Shown piece after piece: positions 44,271 through 53,305 of a DNA stretch of 64,000 bases (position 1 is its first letter; every line of letters starts with the position of its first letter). Under the pieces are notes generated by a model. The model made no database searches. It saw only the letters and a list, made by a program, of their open reading frames with translations, and was not told the origin of the DNA. The DNA lies in contig DASXGX010000154.1 in assembly GCA_036488815.1 (NCBI GenBank), positions 36,414 to 100,413 of the forward strand, read 5' to 3'. The position numbers and the translations under genes were made by a program. The stretch comes from Roseiarcus sp036488815 (GTDB lineage Bacteria > Pseudomonadota > Alphaproteobacteria > Rhizobiales > Beijerinckiaceae).

Positions 44271-45212
44271 ATGGGTTTGAAAACAGTGTTGCTGAGCGCC
44301 GCGCTGGCCGGCGCGGCCGTCTTCGGGACAAGCGGCGCCGCCTCTGCGGCGGATCTCATCGCCGTCATCACGCCTTCGCACGACAACCCGTTCTTCAAGG
44401 CGGAAGCCGAAGGCGCTGAAGCCAAGGCGAAGGCGCTCGGCTACGACGTCCTCTCGCTCGTCCACGACGACGACGCCAACAAGCAGTCAGAGCTCATCGA
44501 CACGGCGATCGCGCGCGGCGCGAAGGCGATCATTCTCGACAACGCCGGCGCGGACGCGACAGTCGCCGCGGTCAAGAAGGCGAAGGACGCGGGAGTTCCG
44601 TCCTTCCTCATCGATCGCGAAATCAACGCAAGCGGCGTTGCCGTCGCGCAGATCGTCTCGAACAACTACCAGGGCGCCCAGCTCGGCGCGCAGGAATTCG
44701 TCAAGCTGATGGGCGAGAAGGGCAACTTCGCGGAGCTCGTCGGCAAGGAATCCGACACCAACGCCGGCATCCGCTCCAAGGGCTATCACGACGTCATCGG
44801 CGAATATCCCGACCTGAAGAGCGTAGCCAAGCAATCCGCCAATTGGAGCCAGACCGAGGCCTACGCCAAGATGGAGACGATCCTTCAGGCGAACCCCAAC
44901 ATCAAGGGCGTCATCTCGGGCAACGACACGATGGCGATGGGCGCGATCGCGGCGCTCGCGGCGGCCAATCGCAAGGACGTCATCGTCGTCGGCTTCGACG
45001 GATCGAACGACGTCCGCGACTCGATCCTCTCCGGCGGCATCAAGGCGACGGTCCTGCAGCCCGCCTATCAGCAGGCGCAGGACGCGGTCGATCAGGCCGA
45101 CGCCTACATCAAGACCAAAAAGGCGCCGGCGCAGGAAAAGCAGTTGATGGACTGTGTCCTGATCACCCCGGCCAACGCCGGCAAGCTCGAAACCTTCTCC
45201 CTCAAGAAGTAG
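44271..45212 (+). CDS. Periplasmic sugar-binding protein (RbsB family)
   Basis: 313 residues with GGGAGGA before the ATG. Signal peptide 'LLSAALAGAAVFGTSGAASA', then 'LIAVITPSHDNPFFKAEAEG', 'AIILDNAGADATVAAVKKAK', 'VISGNDTMAMGAIAALAAAN' and 'DVIVVGFDGSNDVRDSILSG', a full RbsB-type two-lobe binding protein. Arg of 'FLIDREIN' and Asp of 'GFDGS' are typical sugar contacts. It serves the ATPase/permease genes at 45945-48562. Since a second complete importer sits on the other side of apnO, the two systems may carry D-apiose and another ligand, or the same ligand with different affinity. Confidence 0.9.
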   Translation: MGLKTVLLSAALAGAAVFGTSGAASAADLIAVITPSHDNPFFKAEAEGAEAKAKALGYDVLSLVHDDDANKQSELIDTAIARGAKAIILDNAGADATVAAVKKAKDAGVPSFLIDREINASGVAVAQIVSNNYQGAQLGAQEFVKLMGEKGNFAELVGKESDTNAGIRSKGYHDVIGEYPDLKSVAKQSANWSQTEAYAKMETILQANPNIKGVISGNDTMAMGAIAALAAANRKDVIVVGFDGSNDVRDSILSGGIKATVLQPAYQQAQDAVDQADAYIKTKKAPAQEKQLMDCVLITPANAGKLETFSLKK

Positions 45213-45288
45213 CCAAACGAGATTGCGGCGGCTCGATCCCCCGGGACGTCCGCCGCGTCCAGCCTTTCTGCGCGGTGCGGAGACGATT

Positions 45289-45948
45289 GTGATCAGACGG
45301 CGCCTACTGGTCGCTTTGACCGCTCTCCCGTTCGGGCTGGCGCTCGGAGGCTGCAAGATCGTCGCAACGGCGAAGAAGCAAGCCCCCGGCGCGGACGAGG
45401 GGACCGGCGGGGGCTTCGATCCCAACGTCATGGTGGACGCCATGTGGGATTCGAAGGTGGTCCCCTATCTCCAGGCGAAGGCGGGGAACCTGCCGGACGT
45501 CCTGGCGCTCGCGCGCGCCAACCCCGACGAAGCCGGCCACAAGTACGGCAACCGCGCGAAAGAGGGCAACGAGCCCTGGACCTTTGCGGCGCGGATCGAA
45601 GGGCGCGTGATCGCGGCGGAGACCGCGTCGCGCGCGGCGACGATCAGCGTCGACAACGCGGGCGACGGCAAGATCGCCGCCATCGTCCAGATTGGCCCCG
45701 CCATGCGCGGCACGGCGCTGCGCGACGCGCTCGACTTCGTCTCGTTCAACGACTTCAAGAACCAGATCGACTACGCCCAGTTCGGCAAGGCGTTCAATCA
45801 GCACGTCGCGCGCACGATCCTGGCGCAACTGCCCAGAGACGCTCTCGTCGGCCGCAAGGCGACGATTCTGGGGGCGTTCAGCCTCGAGTCCGGCGATCAG
45901 CCGCCGTTGGTCGCGCCCGCCCAGATCGCGCTGGGGCCTGCGTCATGA
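45289..45948 (+). CDS. DUF2291-family lipoprotein of sugar ABC operons
   Basis: About 219 residues from a GTG at 45289. N-terminal 'IRRRLLVALTALPFGLALGG' runs into a lipobox ending Cys ('LALGGCKIVAT'), so it is a membrane-anchored lipoprotein. The body ('FDPNVMVDAMWDSKVVPYLQ', 'HKYGNRAKEGNEPWTFAARI', 'DFVSFNDFKNQIDYAQFGKA') is the DUF2291 domain, regularly found between binding protein and ATPase genes of ribose/erythritol-type importers. Its molecular role is not known. The stop overlaps the ATPase ATG (ATGA). Confidence 0.86.
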   Translation: MIRRRLLVALTALPFGLALGGCKIVATAKKQAPGADEGTGGGFDPNVMVDAMWDSKVVPYLQAKAGNLPDVLALARANPDEAGHKYGNRAKEGNEPWTFAARIEGRVIAAETASRAATISVDNAGDGKIAAIVQIGPAMRGTALRDALDFVSFNDFKNQIDYAQFGKAFNQHVARTILAQLPRDALVGRKATILGAFSLESGDQPPLVAPAQIALGPAS

Positions 45949-47501
45949 CGCAAGAGCGCGACGACGACGTCGTCCTTCGCCTCGAAGACGTCACCAAAGT
46001 CTATTCGGGCACGGTCGCCGTCAAGCAGGCCGACTTCGAGGTCCGCCGCGGCGCCGTCAATGTGCTGGTCGGAGAAAACGGCGCCGGCAAGTCGACCCTG
46101 ATGAAGATCGTCGCGGGCGTCGAGCGTCCGACGCACGGCAGGATTCTGCTCGACGGCGAGCCCGTCGAGTTCGCCGACGCCGCGGACGCGGCCAAACACG
46201 GCGTCGGCATCGTATTTCAGGAATTGAATCTGTTCGGCAACCTCTCGGTCGCGGAGAACATCTTCGCGGGGCGCGAGCTGACGCGTTGGCCCCTGGGCAT
46301 CGATCATCGCCTGCAGGAGCGGCGGGCCGGCGAATTGCTGGAGCGGCTGGAGGCTGGCGTCGATCCGCGCACGCTGGTCCAAGACCTTCGCATCGGGCAG
46401 CAGCAGCTCGTCGAGATCGCCAAAGCCGTGTCGCAAGATACGCGCATCCTGATCCTCGACGAGCCGACCTCCGCGCTGAGCGCGGCCGAGGTGGAGATCC
46501 TGTTCCGCATCATCGGCGACCTGAAGGCGCGCGGCGTCGCCATCGTCTACATCTCGCATCGTCTGGAGGAGCTGGTCAGGATCGGCGACTTCATCACTGT
46601 CCTGCGCGACGGGCGCGTGACCGGGCGTGAGCGCATGGCGGACGTCGACGTCGCCTGGATCGTGCGGCAGATGATCGGCTCGTCGTCCAAGGACTTCGCC
46701 AAGACCGAGTATCATCCCATCGGGGAGGAAGCGTTCCGAGCCGAGGCGATCTGCCTGCCGCGGCTGACCGGCGGCTACGAAGTCGATCACGTCTCGCTTT
46801 CCGTGCGCAAAGGCGAGATCCTCGGCGTCTACGGTCTGATGGGGGCGGGCCGCAGCGAGTTCTTCGATTGCGTGATGGGGCGGCGGCCGCACGCGACCGG
46901 TCAAATCTACGTCGAGGGGCGGCTCGTCCACGAGCGCGACGTGACCGGGCGCATCCGGCGCGGCCTCGCGCTGATCCCCGAGGACCGGCAACGCGAAGGC
47001 CTCGTCGCGATGCTTTCGGTCGCCGCCAATCTGACGATGGCGAGCCTCGTCAAGTTTCTGGTTGGCTTTCACATCGTGGGCGCGCGCGAACGCGTCGCCG
47101 TTAACGGCGCCATTCGCGACCTTGCGATCAAAGTCGCCGACCCCGTGCAGGAGGTCTCATCGCTCTCCGGCGGCAATCAGCAGAAGGTCGTCATCGGCAA
47201 GGCGCTGATGACGGACCCGAAAGTGCTGCTGATGGACGAGCCGAGCCGGGGCATCGACGTCGGAGCCAAGGCCGAAGTCTTTCGCACGATGCGGCGGCTC
47301 GCCGCGGACGGACTCGGCATCATCTTCGTGACGTCGGACCTCGACGAAGTGATGGCGCTCAGCGATCGCATCGCTGTCATGAGCAACGGGCGGGTGACGG
47401 CGATGGTCGATCGCGCCGAGGCGAGCGAGGCCGCGCTCGTCGCCGCCTCCGCGCTCGGGCACGGGCATGACGGCGCCAAACTGACGGAGATTCGGGCATG
47501 A
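45945..47501 (+). CDS. Sugar ABC transporter ATPase (RbsA family, duplicated)
   Basis: 518 residues. The first half shows 'GENGAGKSTLMKIVAGV', 'LRIGQQQLVEIAKAV' and 'ILILDEPTSALSAAE'. The second half shows the altered Walker A 'GLMGAGRSEFFDCV', 'LSGGNQQKVVIGKAL' and 'VLLMDEPSRGIDVGA', the usual RbsA/XylG pattern with one competent and one modified site. It overlaps the DUF2291 gene by 4 bp and the permease gene by 4 bp. It energises import of the sugar captured by the 44271-45212 protein. Confidence 0.93.
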   Translation: MTQERDDDVVLRLEDVTKVYSGTVAVKQADFEVRRGAVNVLVGENGAGKSTLMKIVAGVERPTHGRILLDGEPVEFADAADAAKHGVGIVFQELNLFGNLSVAENIFAGRELTRWPLGIDHRLQERRAGELLERLEAGVDPRTLVQDLRIGQQQLVEIAKAVSQDTRILILDEPTSALSAAEVEILFRIIGDLKARGVAIVYISHRLEELVRIGDFITVLRDGRVTGRERMADVDVAWIVRQMIGSSSKDFAKTEYHPIGEEAFRAEAICLPRLTGGYEVDHVSLSVRKGEILGVYGLMGAGRSEFFDCVMGRRPHATGQIYVEGRLVHERDVTGRIRRGLALIPEDRQREGLVAMLSVAANLTMASLVKFLVGFHIVGARERVAVNGAIRDLAIKVADPVQEVSSLSGGNQQKVVIGKALMTDPKVLLMDEPSRGIDVGAKAEVFRTMRRLAADGLGIIFVTSDLDEVMALSDRIAVMSNGRVTAMVDRAEASEAALVAASALGHGHDGAKLTEIRA

Positions 47502-48562
47502 CGGCGGCAGGTCAGACGCTGAGAAGAGGCGCGGCGGGATCGGGATCGATCACCCTCAATCTCATGAAGTTGCGCACCTTCATCGCGCTCTTTGCGGTGC
47601 TCGCCTTCTTCTCGGTCGCCGCGCCGAACTTCCTCTCCGCCGCCAATCTCATTCTGATGTCGAAGCACGTCGCACTCAACGCGTTTCTCGCGATGGGCAT
47701 GACGTTCGTGATCGTGACCGGTGGCATCGATCTGTCGGTGGGGTCGATCGTCGGGCTATGCGCCATGGTGGCCGGCGGCCTGATCCTGAACGGGCTCGAT
47801 CTTCTCATCGGCTACACCGTCTACTTCAACGTTTTCGACGTCATCGGCATCACGCTTTGCGTGGGCCTGGCGATCGGCGCCCTCAACGGCTTCCTGATCA
47901 CACGGCTCAACGTCGCGCCGTTCATCGCGACGTTGGGAACGCTTTACATCGCTCGCGGTTTCGCCTTGCTGTCGTCGGACGGCGCGACGTTTCCCAATCT
48001 CGTCGGCAAGGAGGAGCTCGGCACCACGGGCTACGGCTTTCTGGGCGCCGGCCGATTGCTCGGACTGCCCGTGGTCATCTGGATCCTGATCGTCGTGGCG
48101 CTGGCCGCGGCCTATTTCGCGCGTTACACGCCGCTTGGGCGACAGATCTTCGCGGTGGGCGGCAACGAGCGGGCGGCGGCGCTGTCGGGCATCCGCGTCG
48201 TGCGGGTCAAGATGTTCGTCTATATGTTCTCGGGCTTCTGCGCGGCGATCGTGGGTCTCGTCGTCTCCTCGGAACTGATGGCCTCGCATCCCGCCACCGG
48301 CGAGAGCTTCGAGCTCAACGCCATCGCGGCCGCCGTTCTTGGAGGAACCTCGATGTCCGGCGGGCGCGGCACGATCGGGGGAACGATCGTCGGCGCCTTC
48401 GTTATCGGCATCCTTTCCGACGGCCTCGTGATGATGGGCGTCAGTTCGTTCTGGCAGATGGTCATCAAGGGGTTCGTCATCATCGTCGCAGTCGTCGTCG
48501 ATCAGGCGCAGAGGCGCCTGCAACAGCGAGTGGCGCTGCGACAAATGGCGCGGTTGGGTTGA
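47498..48562 (+). CDS. Ribose-type ABC transporter permease (RbsC family)
   Basis: 354 residues, about ten hydrophobic segments. 'MTFVIVTGGIDLSVGSIVGL' is the diagnostic G-G-I-D-L-S-V-G motif; 'VGGNERAAALSGIRVVRVKM' is the coupling loop, and 'AVLGGTSMSGGRGTIGGTIV' the conserved C-terminal segment. It probably forms a homodimeric channel, in contrast to the other system in this island, which uses a fused ATPase-permease plus a second permease. Overlaps the ATPase gene by 4 bp and is followed 2 bp later by the dehydrogenase gene. Confidence 0.93.
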   Translation: MTAAGQTLRRGAAGSGSITLNLMKLRTFIALFAVLAFFSVAAPNFLSAANLILMSKHVALNAFLAMGMTFVIVTGGIDLSVGSIVGLCAMVAGGLILNGLDLLIGYTVYFNVFDVIGITLCVGLAIGALNGFLITRLNVAPFIATLGTLYIARGFALLSSDGATFPNLVGKEELGTTGYGFLGAGRLLGLPVVIWILIVVALAAAYFARYTPLGRQIFAVGGNERAAALSGIRVVRVKMFVYMFSGFCAAIVGLVVSSELMASHPATGESFELNAIAAAVLGGTSMSGGRGTIGGTIVGAFVIGILSDGLVMMGVSSFWQMVIKGFVIIVAVVVDQAQRRLQQRVALRQMARLG

Positions 48563-48564
48563 AC

Positions 48565-49593
48565 ATGAGCGAATATCGCGGCGCATTGATCGGATGCGGC
48601 TTCTTCTCGATCAACCACCTGCACGGCTGGCGCGACGTCGACGGCGCCTCGATCGTCGCGATCTGCGATCGTGATCCGGCGCGGTTGGCGATCGTCGGCG
48701 ATCAGTTCGACATCGGGCGCCGCTATTCCTCGGCCGAGGAGATGCTCGCGAGCGAGAAGTTAAACTTCGTCGACATCGCCACGACGGCTTCCACGCATCG
48801 CCCACTCGTCGAACTCGCCGCCAGTCGCGGCGTCGCCGTCATCTGCCAGAAGCCCTTCGCGCCGTCGATGCAGGACGCCCGAGCGATGGTCGCGGCCTGC
48901 GAGAACGCCGGCGCACCGCTCATGGTGCATGAGAATTTTCGCTGGCAGAGCGCGATCCGCGCCCTCGCCGCGGTGATCGAACGCGGCGAGATCGGCGCGC
49001 CGTTCTGGGGCCGCGTCTCCTTCCGTTCCGCATTCGACGTGTTCAGCGGTCAACCCTATCTCGCCGTCGGCGAGCGGTTCATCATCGAGGATCTCGGCAT
49101 TCACATCCTCGACGTCGCGCGTTTCCTGTTCGGCGACGTCGTGACGGCGACCGCCCGCACGCGCCGCGTCAATCCGTCGATCCGCGGCGAGGACGTCGCG
49201 ACGATTCTGCTCGACCACGAAAACGGGATCACCTCCGTCGTCGACTGCAGCTATGCGACGCGGCTCGAGGTCGAGCCGTTCCCTCAGACGCTGATCGAGG
49301 TCGACGGGTCGTCGGGAAGCGTCCGGCTCCTTCAGGGCTACGAGCTCGTGGTCGCAGGAAAGAACGGCGTCTATCGCAAGGACGTGTCGCCGCCGCTGCT
49401 GCCTTGGGCGTCGCGGCCGTGGCACAATATCCAGGAAAGCGTCCAGGCGATCCAGCAGCATTGGATCGACTGCCTGCGGGAGGGCCGCGAACCGGCGACC
49501 TCCGGCCGCGACAATGTGAAAACGCTTGCGCTCGTCGAGGCGGCCTATGCGTCGGCTCGAAAGCGGGAGACGCTGGAAGTCGCCAAGCTATGA
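48565..49593 (+). CDS. apsD: D-apiose dehydrogenase-like Gfo/Idh/MocA protein
   Basis: 342 residues. 'YRGALIGCGFFSINHLHGWR' and 'VICQKPFAPSMQDARAMV' (Gln replacing Glu before the catalytic Lys-Pro) resemble the D-apiose dehydrogenase group, which oxidises D-apiose to D-apionolactone with NAD. 'MVHENFRWQSAIRALAAVIE' and 'EDLGIHILDVARFLFGDVVT' hold the conserved active-site Asp/His segment. It is translated in the same operon as the importer and ApnO is close by, so the assignment fits context. A lactonase to convert the lactone to D-apionate is not in the window. Symbol is probable, not certain. Confidence 0.78.
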   Translation: MSEYRGALIGCGFFSINHLHGWRDVDGASIVAICDRDPARLAIVGDQFDIGRRYSSAEEMLASEKLNFVDIATTASTHRPLVELAASRGVAVICQKPFAPSMQDARAMVAACENAGAPLMVHENFRWQSAIRALAAVIERGEIGAPFWGRVSFRSAFDVFSGQPYLAVGERFIIEDLGIHILDVARFLFGDVVTATARTRRVNPSIRGEDVATILLDHENGITSVVDCSYATRLEVEPFPQTLIEVDGSSGSVRLLQGYELVVAGKNGVYRKDVSPPLLPWASRPWHNIQESVQAIQQHWIDCLREGREPATSGRDNVKTLALVEAAYASARKRETLEVAKL

Positions 49594-49648
49594 AATGGAA
49601 GAAGCCGACCCGGTCGCTTAGGGCCGTTTGCCCATGGGGGCGCCGGCT

Positions 49649-50371
49649 CTACCCCTGCCCGCCGACTTGATGGACATAGAGGGCCGCGGATCGGTCGAGA
49701 TGCTTGGTCATAGCGTGCTCGGCCGCGTCGGGATCGCCGGCGGCCACGCATTTGATGATCTCTTCGTGCTCGGCGAGGGTCAGATTCTCTTTGCCGCTCC
49801 AGATCAGCATCTCCGTGTGATATTCCCGCAGCCAGCTCAGCATGGCTTCGCTGACCGCTTCGAACAGCGGATTGCCGGTAATGGCGGCGATCTGCGTGTG
49901 GAAGTGCATGTCCGCGCCAATGAACGCGTCGGGATTGCCGAGATTCGCCCGCTGCGCCTCCAGAGTTTGGCGCAAAGTCGCGATCTGGGCCGGCGTCGCC
50001 TTGGTCGCCGCCTCCCGCACCATGCCGCGTTCGAAGAAGCGCCGCGCCTGCTTGAGATGCTCAAGCGAGGCGGGCGAGGTCGACAGCATGACGTGGGCGG
50101 CCGCATCGACCTGCTGAAATATCGACTTCGCGGTGGGCTGTCGCACCTTAGCGCGCTCGCCGTGCGAGATCGTCAACAGCCCCATGTTGCTGAGCTGCTG
50201 CATCGCCTCGCGGATCGCCGGGCGGCCGACGCCGAAGCGCTCCATCAGATCCCGTTCCGACGGCATGGCGTCGCCGGGCTGCAATTCGCCGCTGGTGATC
50301 AACGACTTCAGCCGGTCGAACACCTCGTCGGACAGTTTTCGGCGAATAATGGGATCGGAAATAAGCGTCAT
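49649..50371 (-). CDS. GntR/FadR-family transcriptional regulator (FCD domain)
   Basis: About 240 residues from the ATG at 50371 ('MTLISDPIIRRKLSDEVFDR'); an ATG 21 codons upstream is possible. The winged helix-turn-helix is 'LQPGDAMPSERDLMERFGVG' and 'RPAIREAMQQLSNMGLL'. The all-helical FCD ligand domain has metal-ligand-type residues in 'FIGADMHFHTQIAAITGNPL', 'LREYHTEMLIW' and 'LAEHEEIIKCV'. It is divergent from the RuBisCO-like gene with two overlapping palindromes between them, and is the natural regulator of the apiose/apionate genes. Ligand is unknown. Confidence 0.88.
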   Translation of the reverse strand: MTLISDPIIRRKLSDEVFDRLKSLITSGELQPGDAMPSERDLMERFGVGRPAIREAMQQLSNMGLLTISHGERAKVRQPTAKSIFQQVDAAAHVMLSTSPASLEHLKQARRFFERGMVREAATKATPAQIATLRQTLEAQRANLGNPDAFIGADMHFHTQIAAITGNPLFEAVSEAMLSWLREYHTEMLIWSGKENLTLAEHEEIIKCVAAGDPDAAEHAMTKHLDRSAALYVHQVGGQG

Positions 50372-50495
50372 GGCAGTCGTTCCGGGAGACGCGTCGCCTG
50401 TAGTCGTCGAGCCGTTTCGATTCGTGGATTTCATATCAGGAATGGGAAGGATGTCATCGCGGCCGGCTCCCGGAGGCGACGTAGTTCGGTTGATT

Positions 50496-50523
50496 TCATC
50501 TCGTCAGATGATATAGTCATCAT
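50496..50523. promoter_or_regulatory. Two overlapping palindromes, putative GntR operator
   Basis: TCATCT-CGTC-AGATGA (50496-50511) and ATGAT-ATAGTC-ATCAT (50508-50523) overlap by four bases in the region between the GntR gene and the RuBisCO-like gene. Perfect arms and location suggest a regulator-binding site controlling both. Confidence 0.5.
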
Positions 50524-50585
50524 ACCTCTCGATGCCAATGCCTCGAGGCTTCCCAAGAGCGCCTGACTCCGGATCGCCAAACGAA

Positions 50586-51860
50586 ATGTCACAGTCCGTC
50601 GTTCGCATGACCTATCGCATCGAGACAGCGGGCGATGTCGCGGCTCTGGCGGAGAAAATCGCCAGCGACCAGTCGACCGGAACCTTTGTCGCAACGCCTG
50701 GCGAGACGCCCGAACTGAAAGCGCGCGTCGGCGCGCGGGTGGTGGCTCTCCGCAAGCTCGACCCCGTGGCGATCCCTTCGTTTCCCGCGACCGATCCGGA
50801 TTTTCGCGGCTCGTATTCCCGCGGTGAGGCCGAGATCGAGTTTCCCTTGGACGCGATCGGGACCGATCTCGCGGCGTTGACCACGATCGCGATTGGCGGC
50901 GTCTTCTCGATCAAGGGCTTCTCCGGCATCCGCATCGTCGACATGAAGCTGCCCCCCGAATTCGGCGCAGCGCATCCCCGCCCGCAATTCGGCATCGCGG
51001 GGAGCCGCGCGCTGACCGGCGTGAGCGACCGGCCGATCATTGGAACCATCGTCAAGCCGGCGCTCGGGCTGCGCCCGGGCGAGACCGCGCAGATGGTGCG
51101 CGAATTGGTGGACGCCGACGTCGACTTCATCAAGGACGACGAGAAGTTGATGAGCCCGGCCTATTCGAGCCTCGCCGATCGCGTGAATGTCATCATGCCG
51201 ATCATCCTCGATCGACAGCAGAAGACGGGCAAGAAGGTGATGTACGCCTTCGGCATCTCGCATGCCGATCCCGAGACGATGCTGCGCAACCACGACATCG
51301 TCGCCGACGCCGGCGGCAATGCGGCGGTCATCAACATCAATTCGATCGGCTACGGTGGCTTCGCCTATCTGCGCAAGCGCTCGCGTCTCGTCCTGCACGC
51401 CCATCGCAACGGCTGGGATATCCTCACCCGCCATCCCGGCCTAGGCCTCGATTTTCGCGTCTACCAGCAATTCTGGCGGCTGCTTGGGGTCGATCAGTTT
51501 CAGATCAATGGCATTGGCGCGAAATATTGGGAGCCGGACGCTTCCTTCGTCCGGTCGTTCGAAGCGCTGAAGGAACCTTTGTTCTCGCCGCGCGACCGCC
51601 CGCTGCCGGTGGCGGGGTCGGGGCAATGGGGCGGTCAGGCGCCGGAAACCTTCGCGCGCACCGGCCGCACGCAGGACCTGCTTTATCTCTGCGGCGGCGG
51701 AATCGTGAGCCATCCCGGTGGACCGGCGGCGGGCGTGAGAGCGGTGCGACAGGCGTGGGAAGCCGCGGTCGCCGGTATTCCCCTCGACGTCTACGCTCGC
51801 GATCATCGCGAGCTCGCCCAATCCATCGCCAAGTTCGGCGGGGCCAAGAATGACGCATGA
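50586..51860 (+). CDS. RuBisCO-like protein, 3-oxo-isoapionate-4-phosphate processing (OiaT or OiaX type)
   Basis: 424 residues from the ATG at 50586; the family starts near 'VVRMTYRIETAG'. RuBisCO large-chain fold: 'IIGTIVKPALGLRPGE' (catalytic K of K-P-x-x-G), the metal/carbamate motif 'VDFIKDDEKLMSP' (K, D and E kept), 'NSIGYGGFAYLRKRSR' and 'CGGGIVSHPGGPAAGVRAVR' (phosphate loop). Loop 6 reads 'AGSGQWGGQAPETF', not the RuBisCO G-K-L-E-G, so no CO2 fixation. Beside a DUF1537 kinase and ApnO it should act on 3-oxo-isoapionate 4-phosphate. OiaT gives 3-phosphoglycerate plus glycolate; OiaX decarboxylates to L-erythrulose 1-phosphate. No erythrulose-phosphate isomerase genes are present, which slightly favours OiaT. 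Confidence 0.85.
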   Translation: MSQSVVRMTYRIETAGDVAALAEKIASDQSTGTFVATPGETPELKARVGARVVALRKLDPVAIPSFPATDPDFRGSYSRGEAEIEFPLDAIGTDLAALTTIAIGGVFSIKGFSGIRIVDMKLPPEFGAAHPRPQFGIAGSRALTGVSDRPIIGTIVKPALGLRPGETAQMVRELVDADVDFIKDDEKLMSPAYSSLADRVNVIMPIILDRQQKTGKKVMYAFGISHADPETMLRNHDIVADAGGNAAVININSIGYGGFAYLRKRSRLVLHAHRNGWDILTRHPGLGLDFRVYQQFWRLLGVDQFQINGIGAKYWEPDASFVRSFEALKEPLFSPRDRPLPVAGSGQWGGQAPETFARTGRTQDLLYLCGGGIVSHPGGPAAGVRAVRQAWEAAVAGIPLDVYARDHRELAQSIAKFGGAKNDA

Positions 51861-53197
51861 GCTCACCGCCAATGCCTGAGCTGTTGCTCTCCTACTACGG
51901 GGACGATCTCACCGGATCGACCGACGTCATGGAGGCGCTCGCGTCGCGCGGCGTTGCGACCGTTCTGTTCACGCAGCGACCGACTGCGACGCAGCGTGCG
52001 AGGTTTCCCGACGTGCGCGCCATCGGACTCGCCGGTTCGAGCCGCAGCGAGACGCCCGCGTGGATGGACGAGCACCTGACGCCGGCGCTCGCCTGGCTGA
52101 AAAGCCTCGACGCCGCGCTATGTCACTACAAGGCGTGTTCGACATTCGATTCCAGTCCCGAGATCGGGAGCATTGGCCGGGCGATCGACATTGGCCAACG
52201 GCTCTTCGCGCAAGCGATCGTCCCGCTCGTCGTCGGCGCCCCGCAGTTGAAGCGCTATACGGCGTTCGGCCATCTGTTCGCGGCCTATCAAGGTCAGGCT
52301 TATCGCATCGACCGGCATCCCGTGATGTCGCGTCATCCCGTCACGCCGATGAGCGAAGCGGATATTCGCCTGCACCTCGGCAAGCAAACCGACAAGACCA
52401 TCGGCTTGGCGGATCTCGCGGCGCTCGGCGCCAGCGATGTCGATGCGCGCGTCGACGCGGTTCTTTCGAGCGGCGCCGAGATCGTGCTGTTCGACGTCGT
52501 CGACGTCGCGACGCAAATCGAAGTCGGCCGCCAGCTCGGCCGCCTGCAATCCGATCGCGGCCTCTTCGTCGCCGGATCCTCGGGGATCGAATACGCGCTC
52601 CTGAGCGAATGGGCGTCCGCGGGCTTGATCCCCGGGACTAGCCGGTTCGCGGAGCCAGGACCGGTAGAGCGGATTGCAGTCGTCTCCGGGAGTTGCTCCC
52701 CGACGACCGCGCGCCAGATCCGGCACGCGGAGGCGAACGGCTTCGACGGTTTCCCCGTCGATCCGCAAGCTCTCGCGAACGGAGAACAGGAGGTCGTCGA
52801 CCAGGCGATCCGAACGGGCCTGCGGAGTCTGACCGAAGGGCGCAGCGTGATTGTCTATTCGGCCCTCGGACCGGAGACGGATGTCGGCGCTGAGCTTGCC
52901 GGCGAAGGCGCGCGCCATGCGATCGGGAAAACGCTAGGCCGAATTGAGCGCGCCCTGATCGAGCAGGCGGGACTTCGCAGGGGCGTCGTCGCCGGAGGCG
53001 ACACATCGAGCCATGCGCTTCTCCAACTCGGCGTCTATGCCCTGACGACCCTCCTGCCCCTGCCGGCGACGCCCGGATCGCCGCTCTGTCGCGCCCACAG
53101 CGACGAAAAGGCCTTGGACGGCCTGGAGATCGCCCTCAAGGGCGGCCAGATTGGCGGGGATGACTATTTCGAAAAGATTCGGCAGGGCGTTGCTTGA
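51857..53197 (+). CDS. oiaK: 3-oxo-isoapionate kinase-like protein (OiaK, DUF1537/four-carbon acid sugar kinase family)
   Basis: 446 residues. 'LLSYYGDDLTGSTDVMEALA' is the N-terminal DUF1537 motif; 'HYKACSTFDSSPEIGSIGRA' and 'VPLVVGAPQLKRYTAFGHLF' are substrate-binding segments. The C-terminal ATP-binding region is 'VVAGGDTSSHALLQLGVYAL'. Family members phosphorylate sugar acids. Its start overlaps the RuBisCO-like gene by four bases, and ApnO is in the same island, so phosphorylation of 3-oxo-isoapionate is the most likely reaction. Other four-carbon or pentonate kinases share the fold, hence some uncertainty. Confidence 0.84.
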   Translation: MSSPPMPELLLSYYGDDLTGSTDVMEALASRGVATVLFTQRPTATQRARFPDVRAIGLAGSSRSETPAWMDEHLTPALAWLKSLDAALCHYKACSTFDSSPEIGSIGRAIDIGQRLFAQAIVPLVVGAPQLKRYTAFGHLFAAYQGQAYRIDRHPVMSRHPVTPMSEADIRLHLGKQTDKTIGLADLAALGASDVDARVDAVLSSGAEIVLFDVVDVATQIEVGRQLGRLQSDRGLFVAGSSGIEYALLSEWASAGLIPGTSRFAEPGPVERIAVVSGSCSPTTARQIRHAEANGFDGFPVDPQALANGEQEVVDQAIRTGLRSLTEGRSVIVYSALGPETDVGAELAGEGARHAIGKTLGRIERALIEQAGLRRGVVAGGDTSSHALLQLGVYALTTLLPLPATPGSPLCRAHSDEKALDGLEIALKGGQIGGDDYFEKIRQGVA

Positions 53198-53251
53198 GTG
53201 CGGCTCGGCGAGGAGTTGAGCGCACGAGGCCGGCACGAGCGCGAGACTTCC

Positions 53252-53303
53252 CTGTCATGCCCGCAAGCGGGCATCCAGGAGGTCAAGGGCGAAGGCCTGC
53301 GGC
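53252..53303. repeat. Dispersed repeat R1, partial copy C
   Basis: About 50 bp starting CTGTCATGCCCGCAAGCGGG and running to GGCCTGCGGC match the left half of R1 copy B (15689 onward). The right half is replaced by an unrelated hairpin at 53306-53338. It lies between the convergent oiaK and molybdenum-subunit genes. Confidence 0.7.
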
Positions 53304-53305
53304 GA

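Noticed and set aside
50586..51860. Genuine RuBisCO large subunit
   Set aside because: Loop 6 lacks G-K-L-E-G, no small-subunit or Calvin-cycle genes adjoin, and the neighbours are apionate genes.
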